Below are positions 45,724-55,053 of a stretch of DNA of 64,000 nt, in pieces. The first letter of the stretch is position 1; the number at the start of each line of letters is the position of its first letter. Source of the stretch: Linanthus parryae (taxonomy: Eukaryota > Streptophyta > Magnoliopsida > Ericales > Polemoniaceae); contig JALGPY010000001.1 of the NCBI GenBank assembly GCA_023055425.1, forward strand, positions 68,548,691 to 68,612,690. The letters run 5' to 3'. The notes beneath the pieces are model-generated. The model worked only from the letters and a program-made list of their open reading frames with translations, searched no databases and had not been told where the DNA came from. The position numbers were made by a program, and so were the translations under genes.

Positions 45724-48700
45724 CTAGAGCCAATCTGGCGCATCTCGTATGCCCATACTCCTAGTGTGCCCTTCATGCTTCCACTGCGTGAGAGGCTTCG
45801 TAAGCGGGTCTGACAGATTATCATCTGTAGGAATCTTGCATATCCGAACGTCTCCTCTATCGATAATATCTCGAATCAGATGAAACTCCCTGAGCACGTG
45901 CTTGGACTTCTGGTTCGATCTGGGTTCCTTTGATTGCGTGATCGCCCCAGTGTTGTCACAGAACAACTCCACTGGATCCGCAATGCTAGGGACCACACCA
46001 AGTTCAGAAACAAACTTTCTGATCCAAACAGCCTCCTTTGCTGCACCATTTGCAGCAATGTACTCAGCCTCTGTTGTAGAATCAGCTACCGTCTCTTGCT
46101 TGGAACTCTTCCAGCTCACCGCTGCTCCATTCATGCAAAACACATATCCCGACTGTGACCTAAAGTCATCTCTGTCAGTTTGGAAGCTTGCATCAGTGTA
46201 ACCCCTTACACGCAACTCTTCCTCACCGCCAAACATCAAGAAAGCATCCTTAGTTCTTCTCAAGTACTTTAGGATGTTCTTGACAGCAATCCAGTGACTC
46301 TCACCCGGATTGGATTGGTATCTGCTTGTCATACTCAAGGCATATGACACATCTGGTCTAGTACATAACATGGCGTACATGATAGATCCTATGGCCGAGG
46401 CATAGGGAATCCTACTCATGCGTTCCTTCTCAATCTCATTGGAAGGACAACCACTCTTCGAAAGAGTGATTCCATGTGACATGGGCAAGAATCCCTTCTT
46501 GGAATCTTGCATGTTGAACCGCTTCAACACCTTGTCAATATATGTACTTTGACTTAGGCCTAGCAACCTTTTAGATCTATCTCTATAGATCTTTATACCG
46601 AGTACATAGGCTGCTTCCCCTAAGTCCTTCATTGAGAAACACTTTCCTAGCCAATCTTTCACAGATTGCAGCATTGGAATGTCGTTTCCAATGAGTAGTA
46701 TGTCATCCACATACAAGACCAGAAAATCTACAGAGCTCCCACTAACCTTCTTGTAGACACAAGACTCATCTTTGTTTCTGATGAAGCCAAACTCTTTGAC
46801 CACTTCATCAAAACGTCGATTCCAACTCCTAGAAGCTTGCTTCAATCCATAAATGGATCGTTGCAGCTTACAGACTTTGTTGGCTTGTTTTGGATCCTCA
46901 AAACCCTCCGGCTGTATCATATACACGTCCTCGAGGAGATTCCCATAAAGGAATGCTGTTTTGACATCCATCTGCCAAATCTCATAGTCGTAGTATGCTG
47001 CAATTGCAAGTAGGATTCGGATGGATTTGGTCATAGGGACTGGTGAAAAGGTTTCATCATAGTCAATACCATGAATCTGTCTGAATCCTTTAGCCACCAA
47101 TCGGCCCTTATAGGTAATCACATTACCATCCATGTCGATCTTCTTCTTGAAGACCCACTTGCACCCTATGGGCCGCGCCCCATCGGGTGGTTCCACCAAA
47201 GTCCATACTTTGTTGGTATACATGGATTCCATCTCGGATCTCATGGCTTCAAGCCACTTCTGCGAGTCTGGGCCACTCATGGCCTCCTCATAGGTAGTAG
47301 GCTCATCATCTATAAGCATCGTGTCACCGGAATCAGTTACGAGAAGTCCGTACCTCTCGGGTTCCTGGCGCACTCTACTAGATCTACAAAGCTCTTGTGT
47401 TACCTGAACAGGTGGCTCCACAACTGCTTGTGATTCCTGTTCATGTTCCATAATCGGTTCAGTGATTTGTGGTTCTTGAACCTCTTCAAGTTCTACATTC
47501 CTCCCACTTGCTTCTTTAGAGACAAACTCTCTTTCTAGAAACACGCCGGTCCGAGCAACAAACACTTTGTTCTCGGTTGGATTGTAGAAGTAGTATCCCT
47601 TAGTTTCCTTAGGGTACCCCACAAATTTACACTTATCTGATTTAGGCCCTAGCTTGTCTGATTGTAAACGTTTTACATAGACATCGCAGCCCCAAATCCT
47701 CATGAACGACAGTGAGGGACGCCTCCCACTCCACATCTCATATGGTGTCTTCATGACTGATTTAGATGGAACACGGTTAATGGTGAAAGCTGCACTTAAT
47801 AGAGCGTAGCCCCAAAATGATAATGGAAGATCGGCTTGACACATCATAGACCGAACCATATCCAATAGGGTTCGATTCCTCCTCTCGGACACGCCATTCC
47901 ATTGTGGCGTTCTGGGTGGGGTGAGTTGGGACACGATCCCACACTCTCTAAGATAGTCGTCAAACTCTTGGCTCAAGTATTCTCCTCCACGATCCGATCG
48001 TAGAGCCTTGATACTTTTGCCAAGTTGCTTCTCTACTTCATTCTTGAATTCTTTGAACACTTCAAAGGATTCGGATTTTGCCCTCATAAGGTACACAAAT
48101 CCATATCTACTGTAATCATCAGTAAATGTAATGAAGTAGACATAACCACCCCTGGCAGGCGTGGCAAATGGCCCACACACATCGGTATGTATGAGTGCCA
48201 ATTGCTCACTAGTCCTCTCACCTTTCTTATTGAAAGGGGACTTTGTCATTTTTCCCAATAAACAAGCCTCACATGTCTCATATGACTCAAAATCAAATGA
48301 GTCTAGTAATCCATCCTTATGGAGTCTAGATACACGTTTCTCATTTATGTGGCCTAAACGACAATGCCATAAATAAGCAGGATTTAAATCATTTATTTTA
48401 ATCCGCTTGGTATTAATGTTGTAGACAGGATTGCTTAGATCAAGGACATAAAGTCCATTAAATAATTGCGCACTAAAATAGTGAATATTATTCAAATAAA
48501 AGGAACAACAATTGTTCTTTATTGAAATAATAAAACCTTCCTTGTCCAAACAAAAAATAGAAATAATGTTTCTGCTCATAGCAGGCACAAAATAGCAATT
48601 ATTTAATTCTAAAACTAATCCTGAAGGCAGAGATAGCTCGCACACGCCTATGGCCAACGCAGCAACCTTTGCTCCATTTCCAACGCGCAGATCTACCTCC

Positions 48701-48915
48701 CCTTTAGCCAATCTTTTACTTCTCTTTAGATCCTGCATATTTCGACAAATATGAGATCCACATCCAGTATCTAATACCCATGATGTAGAGACAGTTAAAT
48801 TGACATCTACAACAAAATACCTGGTGGTGGTGGAATCACTATTCCAAGCCTCTTGTCCTCCAGATATTTTGGGCAGTTCCTCCTCCAGTGTCCAGGTTGA
48901 CTGCAGTAGTGACAC
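45724..48915 (-). CDS. pol: Copia-4 pol: protease, integrase, reverse transcriptase, RNase H
   Basis: An open frame of about 1,063 codons with no internal stop. Protease is marked by WVLDTGCGSHI (about residue 48). The pre-integrase zinc region is complete (HCRLGHINEKR, CEACLLGK). The integrase triad is in HTDVCGP, RSDRGGEYL and NGVSERRNR. Reverse transcriptase has GCKWVFKKK, DVKTAFLYG, SIYGLKQASRSWN and catalytic LYVDDILLIG (near 46700). RNase H has YTDASFQTDRDD, DSTTEAEYIA and CDNTGAITQ, ending PLTQWKHEGHTRSMG. There is no in-frame ATG at the start, because this is the downstream part of a gag-pol polyprotein. A frameshift lies between the gag zinc knuckle and this frame. All catalytic residues look intact. 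Confidence 0.93.
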   Translation of the reverse strand: MSLLQSTWTLEEELPKISGGQEAWNSDSTTTRYFVVDVNLTVSTSWVLDTGCGSHICRNMQDLKRSKRLAKGEVDLRVGNGAKVAALAIGVCELSLPSGLVLELNNCYFVPAMSRNIISIFCLDKEGFIISIKNNCCSFYLNNIHYFSAQLFNGLYVLDLSNPVYNINTKRIKINDLNPAYLWHCRLGHINEKRVSRLHKDGLLDSFDFESYETCEACLLGKMTKSPFNKKGERTSEQLALIHTDVCGPFATPARGGYVYFITFTDDYSRYGFVYLMRAKSESFEVFKEFKNEVEKQLGKSIKALRSDRGGEYLSQEFDDYLRECGIVSQLTPPRTPQWNGVSERRNRTLLDMVRSMMCQADLPLSFWGYALLSAAFTINRVPSKSVMKTPYEMWSGRRPSLSFMRIWGCDVYVKRLQSDKLGPKSDKCKFVGYPKETKGYYFYNPTENKVFVARTGVFLEREFVSKEASGRNVELEEVQEPQITEPIMEHEQESQAVVEPPVQVTQELCRSSRVRQEPERYGLLVTDSGDTMLIDDEPTTYEEAMSGPDSQKWLEAMRSEMESMYTNKVWTLVEPPDGARPIGCKWVFKKKIDMDGNVITYKGRLVAKGFRQIHGIDYDETFSPVPMTKSIRILLAIAAYYDYEIWQMDVKTAFLYGNLLEDVYMIQPEGFEDPKQANKVCKLQRSIYGLKQASRSWNRRFDEVVKEFGFIRNKDESCVYKKVSGSSVDFLVLYVDDILLIGNDIPMLQSVKDWLGKCFSMKDLGEAAYVLGIKIYRDRSKRLLGLSQSTYIDKVLKRFNMQDSKKGFLPMSHGITLSKSGCPSNEIEKERMSRIPYASAIGSIMYAMLCTRPDVSYALSMTSRYQSNPGESHWIAVKNILKYLRRTKDAFLMFGGEEELRVRGYTDASFQTDRDDFRSQSGYVFCMNGAAVSWKSSKQETVADSTTEAEYIAANGAAKEAVWIRKFVSELGVVPSIADPVELFCDNTGAITQSKEPRSNQKSKHVLREFHLIRDIIDRGDVRICKIPTDDNLSDPLTKPLTQWKHEGHTRSMGIRDAPDWL

Positions 48916-48925
48916 TCACCCTTAG

Positions 48926-49672
48926 TCACGACCTTGGCAATGCCACCAACAGGCTTAAGGGCTTGTTCCTTGGACTTGGCAACTGACTTGCTTTTGCCCT
49001 TGGAGGAAGAGGCAAACCTTTGCCCTTTCCTTTATGCACCATCATAATGGCCTTGCCCTTACCCTTGTTGATGCTCTGTTCAGCCGTCCTCAACATGTTG
49101 AGCAAATCTGGCAGTGGTTTAACGATCTCGTTCATGTTATAGTTCATAATGAACTGTCCATAACTCTCGGGAAACGATTGCAACACGAGATCGGTTGCCA
49201 ACTCTTGGCCGACCGGGAACCCAAGCCGGGCGAGATTCTCCAAGTACCCGATCATTCGGAGTACATGGGGTCCCACCGGATTCCCTTCTGCCAGATGACA
49301 TTTGAACAGTGCCTTTGAGACCTCATACCTCTCTACCCTCGCCTGCTCTTGGAAGAGCTGCTTTAGATGTTCGATCATATCGACAGCATTCATGTTCTCG
49401 TGTTGCTTCTGAAGCTCAGAGGTCATGGTGCAAAGCATTAGGCAGGCCGCATCATTAGCGTCATCAACACGCTTTTGATGCGCCTTTAAGGCAGCAGGTG
49501 TCTGATTCTCTGGACCTTCTGGAACATGCTCCTCTATTGCGTACAGTTTCTTCTCTTGCTTGAGAACAATTCTCAAGTTTCTGTACCAATCAAGAAAGTT
49601 GGTTCCAGAGAGCTTGTCCTTCTCAAGGACAGATCGTAGGGAATGTTGTGAACTCGATGAGTTGTTTGCCAT
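48926..49672 (-). pseudogene. gag: Copia-4 gag with frameshifts near its 3' end
   Basis: Starts at ATG 49672 (MANNSSSSQHSLRSVLEKDK). The capsid-like region shows FLDWYRNLRIVLKQEKKLY, CLMLCTMTSELQKQHEN and VLRMIGYLENLARLGFPVG, typical of Copia gag of the UBN2 type. A Lys/Gly-rich stretch follows, and near 49010-49030 the frame shifts, giving a false end at 48926. The zinc knuckle CHYCSQPGHWRRNC is readable at about 48914-48873 in the third frame. Two small indels therefore separate gag, knuckle and pol. Gag would form virus-like particles around the RNA in the cytoplasm. The lesions probably make this copy non-autonomous despite a clean pol. Confidence 0.87.
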
Positions 49673-49702
49673 TTGGAATTCTACAAAAAGGAAAATACGC
49701 AA

Positions 49703-51340
49703 GTTTTAGTATTTGTGAATTTTGACTATATTTAATAATGGCTAGTTTATTAAATATAGCTCCCACTATTTTTCTACGGATTAATAACCCTCAAGATCTT
49801 AGTGCGGAAAATATCCTTACATTTTCTAGTGGGCCAAGATCCATCTTTTCATCTCCTTATGAGCTTGCTTTGGCAAGTCACCCATAATTCGACTACTTTT
49901 AGGTAGGAACAATTCCAATTGCATCCCATATGCAACTCTTGGTTCAACCGGGCAAATAACTCCTTATTTATCCATCCATATGGATAATCCCAATTGATTG
50001 CCTCTAGGTTTCTTAATCAAATTAATAGCCTAGTTGTGTTCAACCTCTTATCTAAACAATTGCACATTGTTACGTGCCATCGCATTCCATCATTATGAAC
50101 CAAGTCGCCATGCTTTGGCACGCACGAACTTAACAAATAATGATGATAATGAGTGTTTAAATAACGAGAAGGCAAGAACACAATATTTAAAATTTGAGGG
50201 ATTTTCAATTCAATTTTAATTGTTTTGTTGATCAATATCAACTAATCTATCTATTTGAGTTTGGGCACAACTCCAAATAATAGATCCGGGTTGTCTAATT
50301 ATCTTATTATCCTAATTGCATGCATCATCCATACACCAACCACACAAATAATAAGACAATAAATAAACAACCACAAAACAGAAATTAAACGTGATGTGGA
50401 TATGGCCTTTTCTAGACTAAGATAATTCCAAGCCAATGGAATTATCTATGCACCCTAAGCAAACACATCTCCATGCGTCTTGATCTTTATGGTCCATCCT
50501 TCATAGTCATGTGGTATGCTCCATGCTCCATGCTCCATCTTTTGTGGCTCCTTTGGCTTTGGGCTTCTTTTTCTCCAATCTTGGCTAACAATCTACTTTA
50601 TCTAGCACTAACTAATATCTATACTAAATAAAATAAATCTCACAAGTTGAGAGAAAAAAATGGCACGCAGGCCATAAAACCCTAATTAATTATTACAATT
50701 AATTGATCAGCTCGCAGGCCATAAAACCAAACCACAAAATTAAACATCCACACCAAACCACATCCTAAGGCCATATCCAATCACCATGCGATTTGCACAT
50801 AAACAGTTAAAATCCAATTTTAACGCGCTTGGTCAATTTTAATTGATTTTAGGATTTCTAGGGTTAAAACGGTCCATGGGCCCAACAATCCAATTGCCCG
50901 GGCCCAATAAAGTGAACCACAAGGCCCTAGGGCCGGCCCGGCCCAAAACCCGCAAGCTAGGCCCGCGGGTTAGGGCCGCCCGGCCCCTTAGGGCGGCCAA
51001 GCTTGGGCGGCAAGCAAGGGGGCGGTCCCCTAGGGGCCGAACCTCCTCTTGGGAGTTGTTTCCAAAACAAATCCCTTGCTTGGAGCCCAAGTTTGGTTGT
51101 TTCCTTGTTTTGGGAGAACTCCTTCTTCCCCAAGGATGCCCAAACCCTAGATCTATGATCCTAAAATTTCTCAAACTCACCAATTCATGCATCCAATACA
51201 AAATTGGGTCTTGTTATGATCTAATTATTGACAAATTGCATCCCATGCTTCATTTGTCTTGTTTTACGCGATAAACAACAAATTAAGGTGTAAAACAACA
51301 AGAATGTAACACATAAACTACGTTTATGCTCTATGACCTG
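49703..51340 (-). other. Copia-4 long leader with GC-rich block
   Basis: A non-coding leader between primer site and gag. A GC-rich patch (about 50895-51060) has repeated GGGCGGCC, CCCTAGGG and GGCCCGG words and many short palindromes. It corresponds to the leader patch of Copia-3, so it predates the split of the two elements. Plus- and minus-strand frames across it (for example 50839-51201) are composition artefacts. Confidence 0.75.
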
Positions 51341-51354
51341 TGGCTCTGATACCA
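51341..51354 (-). promoter_or_regulatory. Copia-4 primer binding site
   Basis: On the minus strand TGGTATCAGAGCCA, complementary to initiator Met tRNA, lies one base inside the 5' LTR. Confidence 0.92.
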
Positions 51355-51355
51355 C

Positions 51356-51977
51356 TGTAGGGTTTTGATTCATGGATCGCGCAAACGGATGCATAATCAA
51401 ACAAATAACCATGCAAAACCCTCCAAGGATCACAAGTCTAGATGCATAACGATAGTAAAGGTAAGAAATCATAAACACACCTTTGGGTTCTCCTTGATGA
51501 CTTCAAACGCGAATAGTGTCACGTTCTCTATAGTTGATCCACGCCAAGAGTTGCTCCTAGATCTCCCAAACTCCTTGGTGCTAGCCCGGAATAAGAGGAG
51601 GGTGAAGGAATCACGCAAAACGAGACAAAAAGAGGGGCTCGGCCCTCTTTTGGCCGACGGGGTGAGGGGGCGGCGGCAAGGGACGGGTTCAGCCCTTGTT
51701 TCTTGCTCTCTCTCTCCTTTGTTCTCTCCCAATCTTGTTATGATCACTAATGAGCATAAGTTATGAGGAAGGAAGGAAGGAGGGTCCTTTATATAGTCCA
51801 ACAACTCCTTGTTAACTACCTAAAGGACTTACTCTAGTCCTACTAGAATTCAATTTAGTCCCTTCCTTGCAAATTAGTCCCTACTAAGTTTGCAGGGGTT
51901 TGCAAAGTGATCCTTCTAGTTAATTAATCCAATTAATTAATTCCCAAATCTAGTACAACTCTATATAACGTGTGACC
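51356..51977 (-). repeat. Copia-4 5' LTR, truncated by Athila-1
   Basis: The inner 622 bp of the LTR match 44281-44902. The sequence breaks at GTGACC, where the Athila-1 LTR begins; the remaining outer part should appear beyond the window. Confidence 0.95.
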
Positions 51978-52972
51978 TGACAGCGTAAACTATCTGCTTT
52001 TTCGCAAGTGTACGATCAAGTAGTATAGAGTATGTAATTGTGACTATGGTTATCGAACCCATGAGAACAGTTTAAGTTTTTGCTAATCAGAATCAGAATA
52101 AGACACGAAGTTTGTAAAAAGGAGGAAGGGTTGGGATTTGATTATACTAACTTATAATAAATAAAAACAGTAAAAAGACTTATTTTATTTTTCTGCTGAA
52201 TATTTTGCTGAAATTGTTGTAGTTGTAAAAGTCGATAATTCTAAAAATCTAGATTCCAGGATCCCCTAGGGTTACTCTCCAGCTTCCATAGTTTATTCGA
52301 TTTCAGAAACACACAGTGGTTTTGTTTATGCCAGCATACCAATAGTACAATCTCCTCTCGGTCTCATGCACTTATCACTCGACTGCAGATTTTCGGGTCC
52401 TCTCGGTCCACCTAAATCTGCAGGTTCGTTCTAAGTCTGCTAGGGTTACAGGTTCTCCTCTCGGTCTCCCCCTAAACGTCTAACAGTTGGTCTAATGCTT
52501 CTGGGCTAGTCCCCTGATTCTCTTCACCTCTCGGTCCATCAAGGCAGAGTACTAAATCCTGTCTTTTCTTCCTAACATTCACTAGTCACTCTCGCGCACC
52601 AGATCATGTCTGTAACACTCCTGGGTGATCAGGCCATTCATGTATGTAAATAAAATCAAAGACAGAATAATAAACAAACCATCCTGTATTAAGACTTAGC
52701 TAGCCATGCATCTGCAAATCAAAACAACCAAATCTGCTGAATTCATAAACCCTAGGTTCACCGAGAACCTAGGCAAAAGGTCTAGCTAGCTTGCATTATT
52801 CAAAAACAATGTTTCATAAAAAGAGAAAAGATCAAACTAGTTATTTCTGAAGATACTGGAAAACTGCTCCAATCCTGCTCTGCTCCAACTCCTGGCTGCT
52901 GTGAAACTGGCTGCTGACGATGATGATAGCTGTGGTATGCCTTCGTAACCCTAAAACAGTGCTGGGACACCT

Positions 52973-52981
52973 CCTTTTATA
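52973..52981 (-). promoter_or_regulatory. Athila-1 LTR TATA box
   Basis: TATAAAAGG on the minus strand, 85 bp downstream (in transcription direction) of the last palindromic 14-mer at 53066. Confidence 0.75.
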
Positions 52982-53065
52982 TTGCCACAGTCTCCAAAAC
53001 TGATGCACGAAATTCCTGTTTTACCCTCGAAAAGATCCGTCCTGGAAGATTCTGGAACACGTCTG

Positions 53066-53426
53066 TGCGTTTAAACGCACACTTCCTGCGTTCAAACGCA
53101 GTGCGTATGAACGCATACCCCCCCTGCGTTTGAACGCAGGACTTAGTCAATTTCCTCTTCTGGCTCCTGAACCCATGCGTTTGAACGCAGCTCCTCTGCG
53201 TTTGAACGCACCCCTTGGCCGTTTCTTCTCCTGAGTGTTGAGCCCTGCGTATGAACGCACAACCTGCGTTTGAACGCAGGACTTAGTTTTTTCTGCACTT
53301 GGTCTCTGACTCCTGCGTTTGAACGCAGCCTGCCTCTGCGTTTGAACGCAGGACTTAGCCAAATTCTGCCATTTTTTCCTGATGCCTGTCTTGTGCGTTT
53401 GAACGCAGCTTCTGCGTTTGAACGCA
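53066..53426 (-). repeat. Palindromic 14-mer array 1 in Athila-1 U3 (12 copies)
   Basis: The core TGCGTTTGAACGCA and variants (centre TTAAA, TCAAA or ATGAA) start at 53066, 53087, 53102, 53125, 53176, 53197, 53246, 53265, 53314, 53337, 53394 and 53413. They occur in pairs 19-23 bp apart, with pairs about 70-80 bp apart over most of the array. A conserved ACTTAG(T/C) word often follows the second member. The arms TGCGTT and AACGCA are invariant in all 12 copies. Confidence 0.95.
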
Positions 53427-53717
53427 CAACTTAGTCATTTTTCCTCTTTTTCTGCTCAGCTCTCCTGATACGCTGCCTCCAATCCAAGTCAATCTCATGC
53501 ATTTTTCCGGCACCTGTTACCTGCACATAACACGCACCCGCGATCATATCCAACAAACAAAAGTATGCATAAAATTACTCAAATTTTGCAATCATGATAT
53601 ACAAATCTCTGCCTCGTATCAGGTGGAAAATAAGCTGAAAATGGCCAAACTCAACTCTCACAGGGTTAAAACCAATGGTAAAAAGATGTCCCAGACTAAT
53701 ACATTTTCAAGCTGTCA

Positions 53718-53733
53718 AAATACCCCCACACTT
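53718..53733 (-). promoter_or_regulatory. Athila-1 polypurine tract
   Basis: On the minus strand AAGTGTGGGGGTATTT directly precedes the 3' LTR. Confidence 0.9.
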
Positions 53734-53736
53734 ATC

Positions 53737-53755
53737 TCTGCTCGTCCCGAGCAGA
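53737..53755 (-). promoter_or_regulatory. Perfect hairpin next to the Athila-1 polypurine tract
   Basis: TCTGCTCG-TCC-CGAGCAGA is an uninterrupted 8-bp stem with a 3-nt loop, 3 bp upstream (transcription direction) of the polypurine tract. It could shape plus-strand priming or RNA 3' processing; that is inference. Confidence 0.6.
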
Positions 53756-55053
53756 CCCTTGCATACTGCCCTGCAGACCCATTTTTGCATACTTTAATTG
53801 CATACTTCCCTTCTTTCACAGATTCAAGACACAGACCAAAACACTCAATAGATGACTGACTCAGATACAGAATACACAAACTGACTCAAGACACAACTAA
53901 CTCCCTTTTTTTTTTATATATATATATATATATTTATTTTCTGAAATTGGGCAACCTCTCTATCATAAACTGAAATCATCAAATCCTCACTAGCTTATTT
54001 CGAACTTCCACAACACGCAGCAAGAAATGATATAAACTGATCCTATGCACAATTCACTAAGGTATCCCCAAACATCCACCAAACCAACCAAGACAAGGCA
54101 CGTCTTTTGACTTTGAGGGTCCAGGCATCTATAGTCAACAGATAGTTTTTCTTCGCCAAGTCATTTGAGGTTTTCAGACCCTCTTAGCCGTTATTGCGTT
54201 TGATTTGCAAATTGTCCCATTGCTGGGAGACACAACTCCTGTGTAATACGGCTTGACTTTAATTTCCCTCCTAAGCTCTAAATTGGATTGAATCCAAATT
54301 TTCCATGTGAATGGAAGCACATTATGTTGTTTCTCCTTTAAGCACAAAATATTATTATTTTTTTTTTTTTTTATATTATATTTTTTTTTTATTTTTTCAT
54401 ATTCCCCTCTGTTTTTTTACAACAGTGCAGTAGAGCGTTAAGAGTGTAGGCTTTTTAGGATTTTCTCTTGGAACCACCTTAAGGGATGGTGGTGTACATT
54501 CTACAACTTCGCTTAGGCTACAGATTTGTACCACATAAAACCGACTCAACACGAAGGTCCACCCCAGATTCCAAGAGTCCACCAGTTTCTACGGGAAACA
54601 GAATATTCAACTATCTAAAGACCAAATCTGCCTAGCACACTAGAGAAGTCAAAAGTATGCCTGTATCTACTTTCCTCATTCCTGAATACCCGGGATAGCC
54701 TGTCGTGAAAATTATGCACAAAATACTAAAATTGAAGTATCCCTGCTACGGCGCTTCCTACTCTAATAAGCTCTTTCATTGGACTCTCTTCAGTTTCTAG
54801 GTCCTAAGTTGCCCTTTCTCAGAAAAAATATTTATTAGTTTTCCCTATTTAATTTTTTTATTATTTTTATTATTTTTTTTTTTTTTATCATGCAAGGTCA
54901 GAAAGATTGGTGGGTCGACTCAACATAAAAAACGTGCTGACTCAAAAAATGAAAATAAAATGAAAAATAAAATTGACCAAAATATGCTGACATGGCTATG
55001 CAGGAGGACACGATTCCCCACCCCCACACTAGAGGTGGCGCGTCCTCGCGACT
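53756..55053 (-). other. Athila-1 3' untranslated region
   Basis: Non-coding, AT-rich sequence between ORF2 and the LTR, with T/A runs at about 53908-53935, 54350-54395 and 54840-54890. A second polypurine-like AGTGTGGGGGTGGGG lies at about 55016-55031 just after the ORF2 stop. I see no gene. Confidence 0.7.

Larger units (their letters stand above)
44281..51977 (-). mobile_element. Copia-4: large Copia element (Angela/TAR-like), nested in aPMD-2 and cut by Athila-1
   Basis: On the minus strand: 5' LTR (51977 leftward to 51356, truncated), primer site, 1.6-kb leader, gag, pol, purine tract, and complete 3' LTR (45709 to 44281). The left flank is exon 2 of the aPMD-2 gene, so the insertion split it; the expected 5-bp duplication (CGAGG at 44276-44280) cannot be checked because the other end lies beyond Athila-1. 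Over about 620 comparable bases the LTRs differ at roughly 10 positions by eye. LTR length and pol style suggest the Angela/TAR group. Confidence 0.94.
51978..53717 (-). repeat. Athila-1 3' LTR (1,740 bp)
   Basis: Bounded by TGACAGC and GCTGTCA, a 7-bp perfect inverted repeat. A coding-strand TATA box TATAAAAGG lies at 52973-52981, giving a U3 of about 730 bp. U3 holds 12 near-palindromic 14-mers. The R/U5 part holds several copies of CTCTCGGTC (about 52355, 52397, 52460, 52535) on the plus strand. Confidence 0.94.

Noticed and set aside
50839..51274. Pro/Arg/Gly-rich frames in the GC-rich leader of Copia-4
   Set aside because: Composition artefact; the equivalent leader in Copia-3 shows no conserved frame.
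16623..51804. Recurrent 111-codon minus-strand frame (16623-16958, 44394-44729, 51469-51804) that looks like a repeated gene
   Set aside because: It lies in the same part of the Copia-4 family LTR each time and simply reflects LTR copies.
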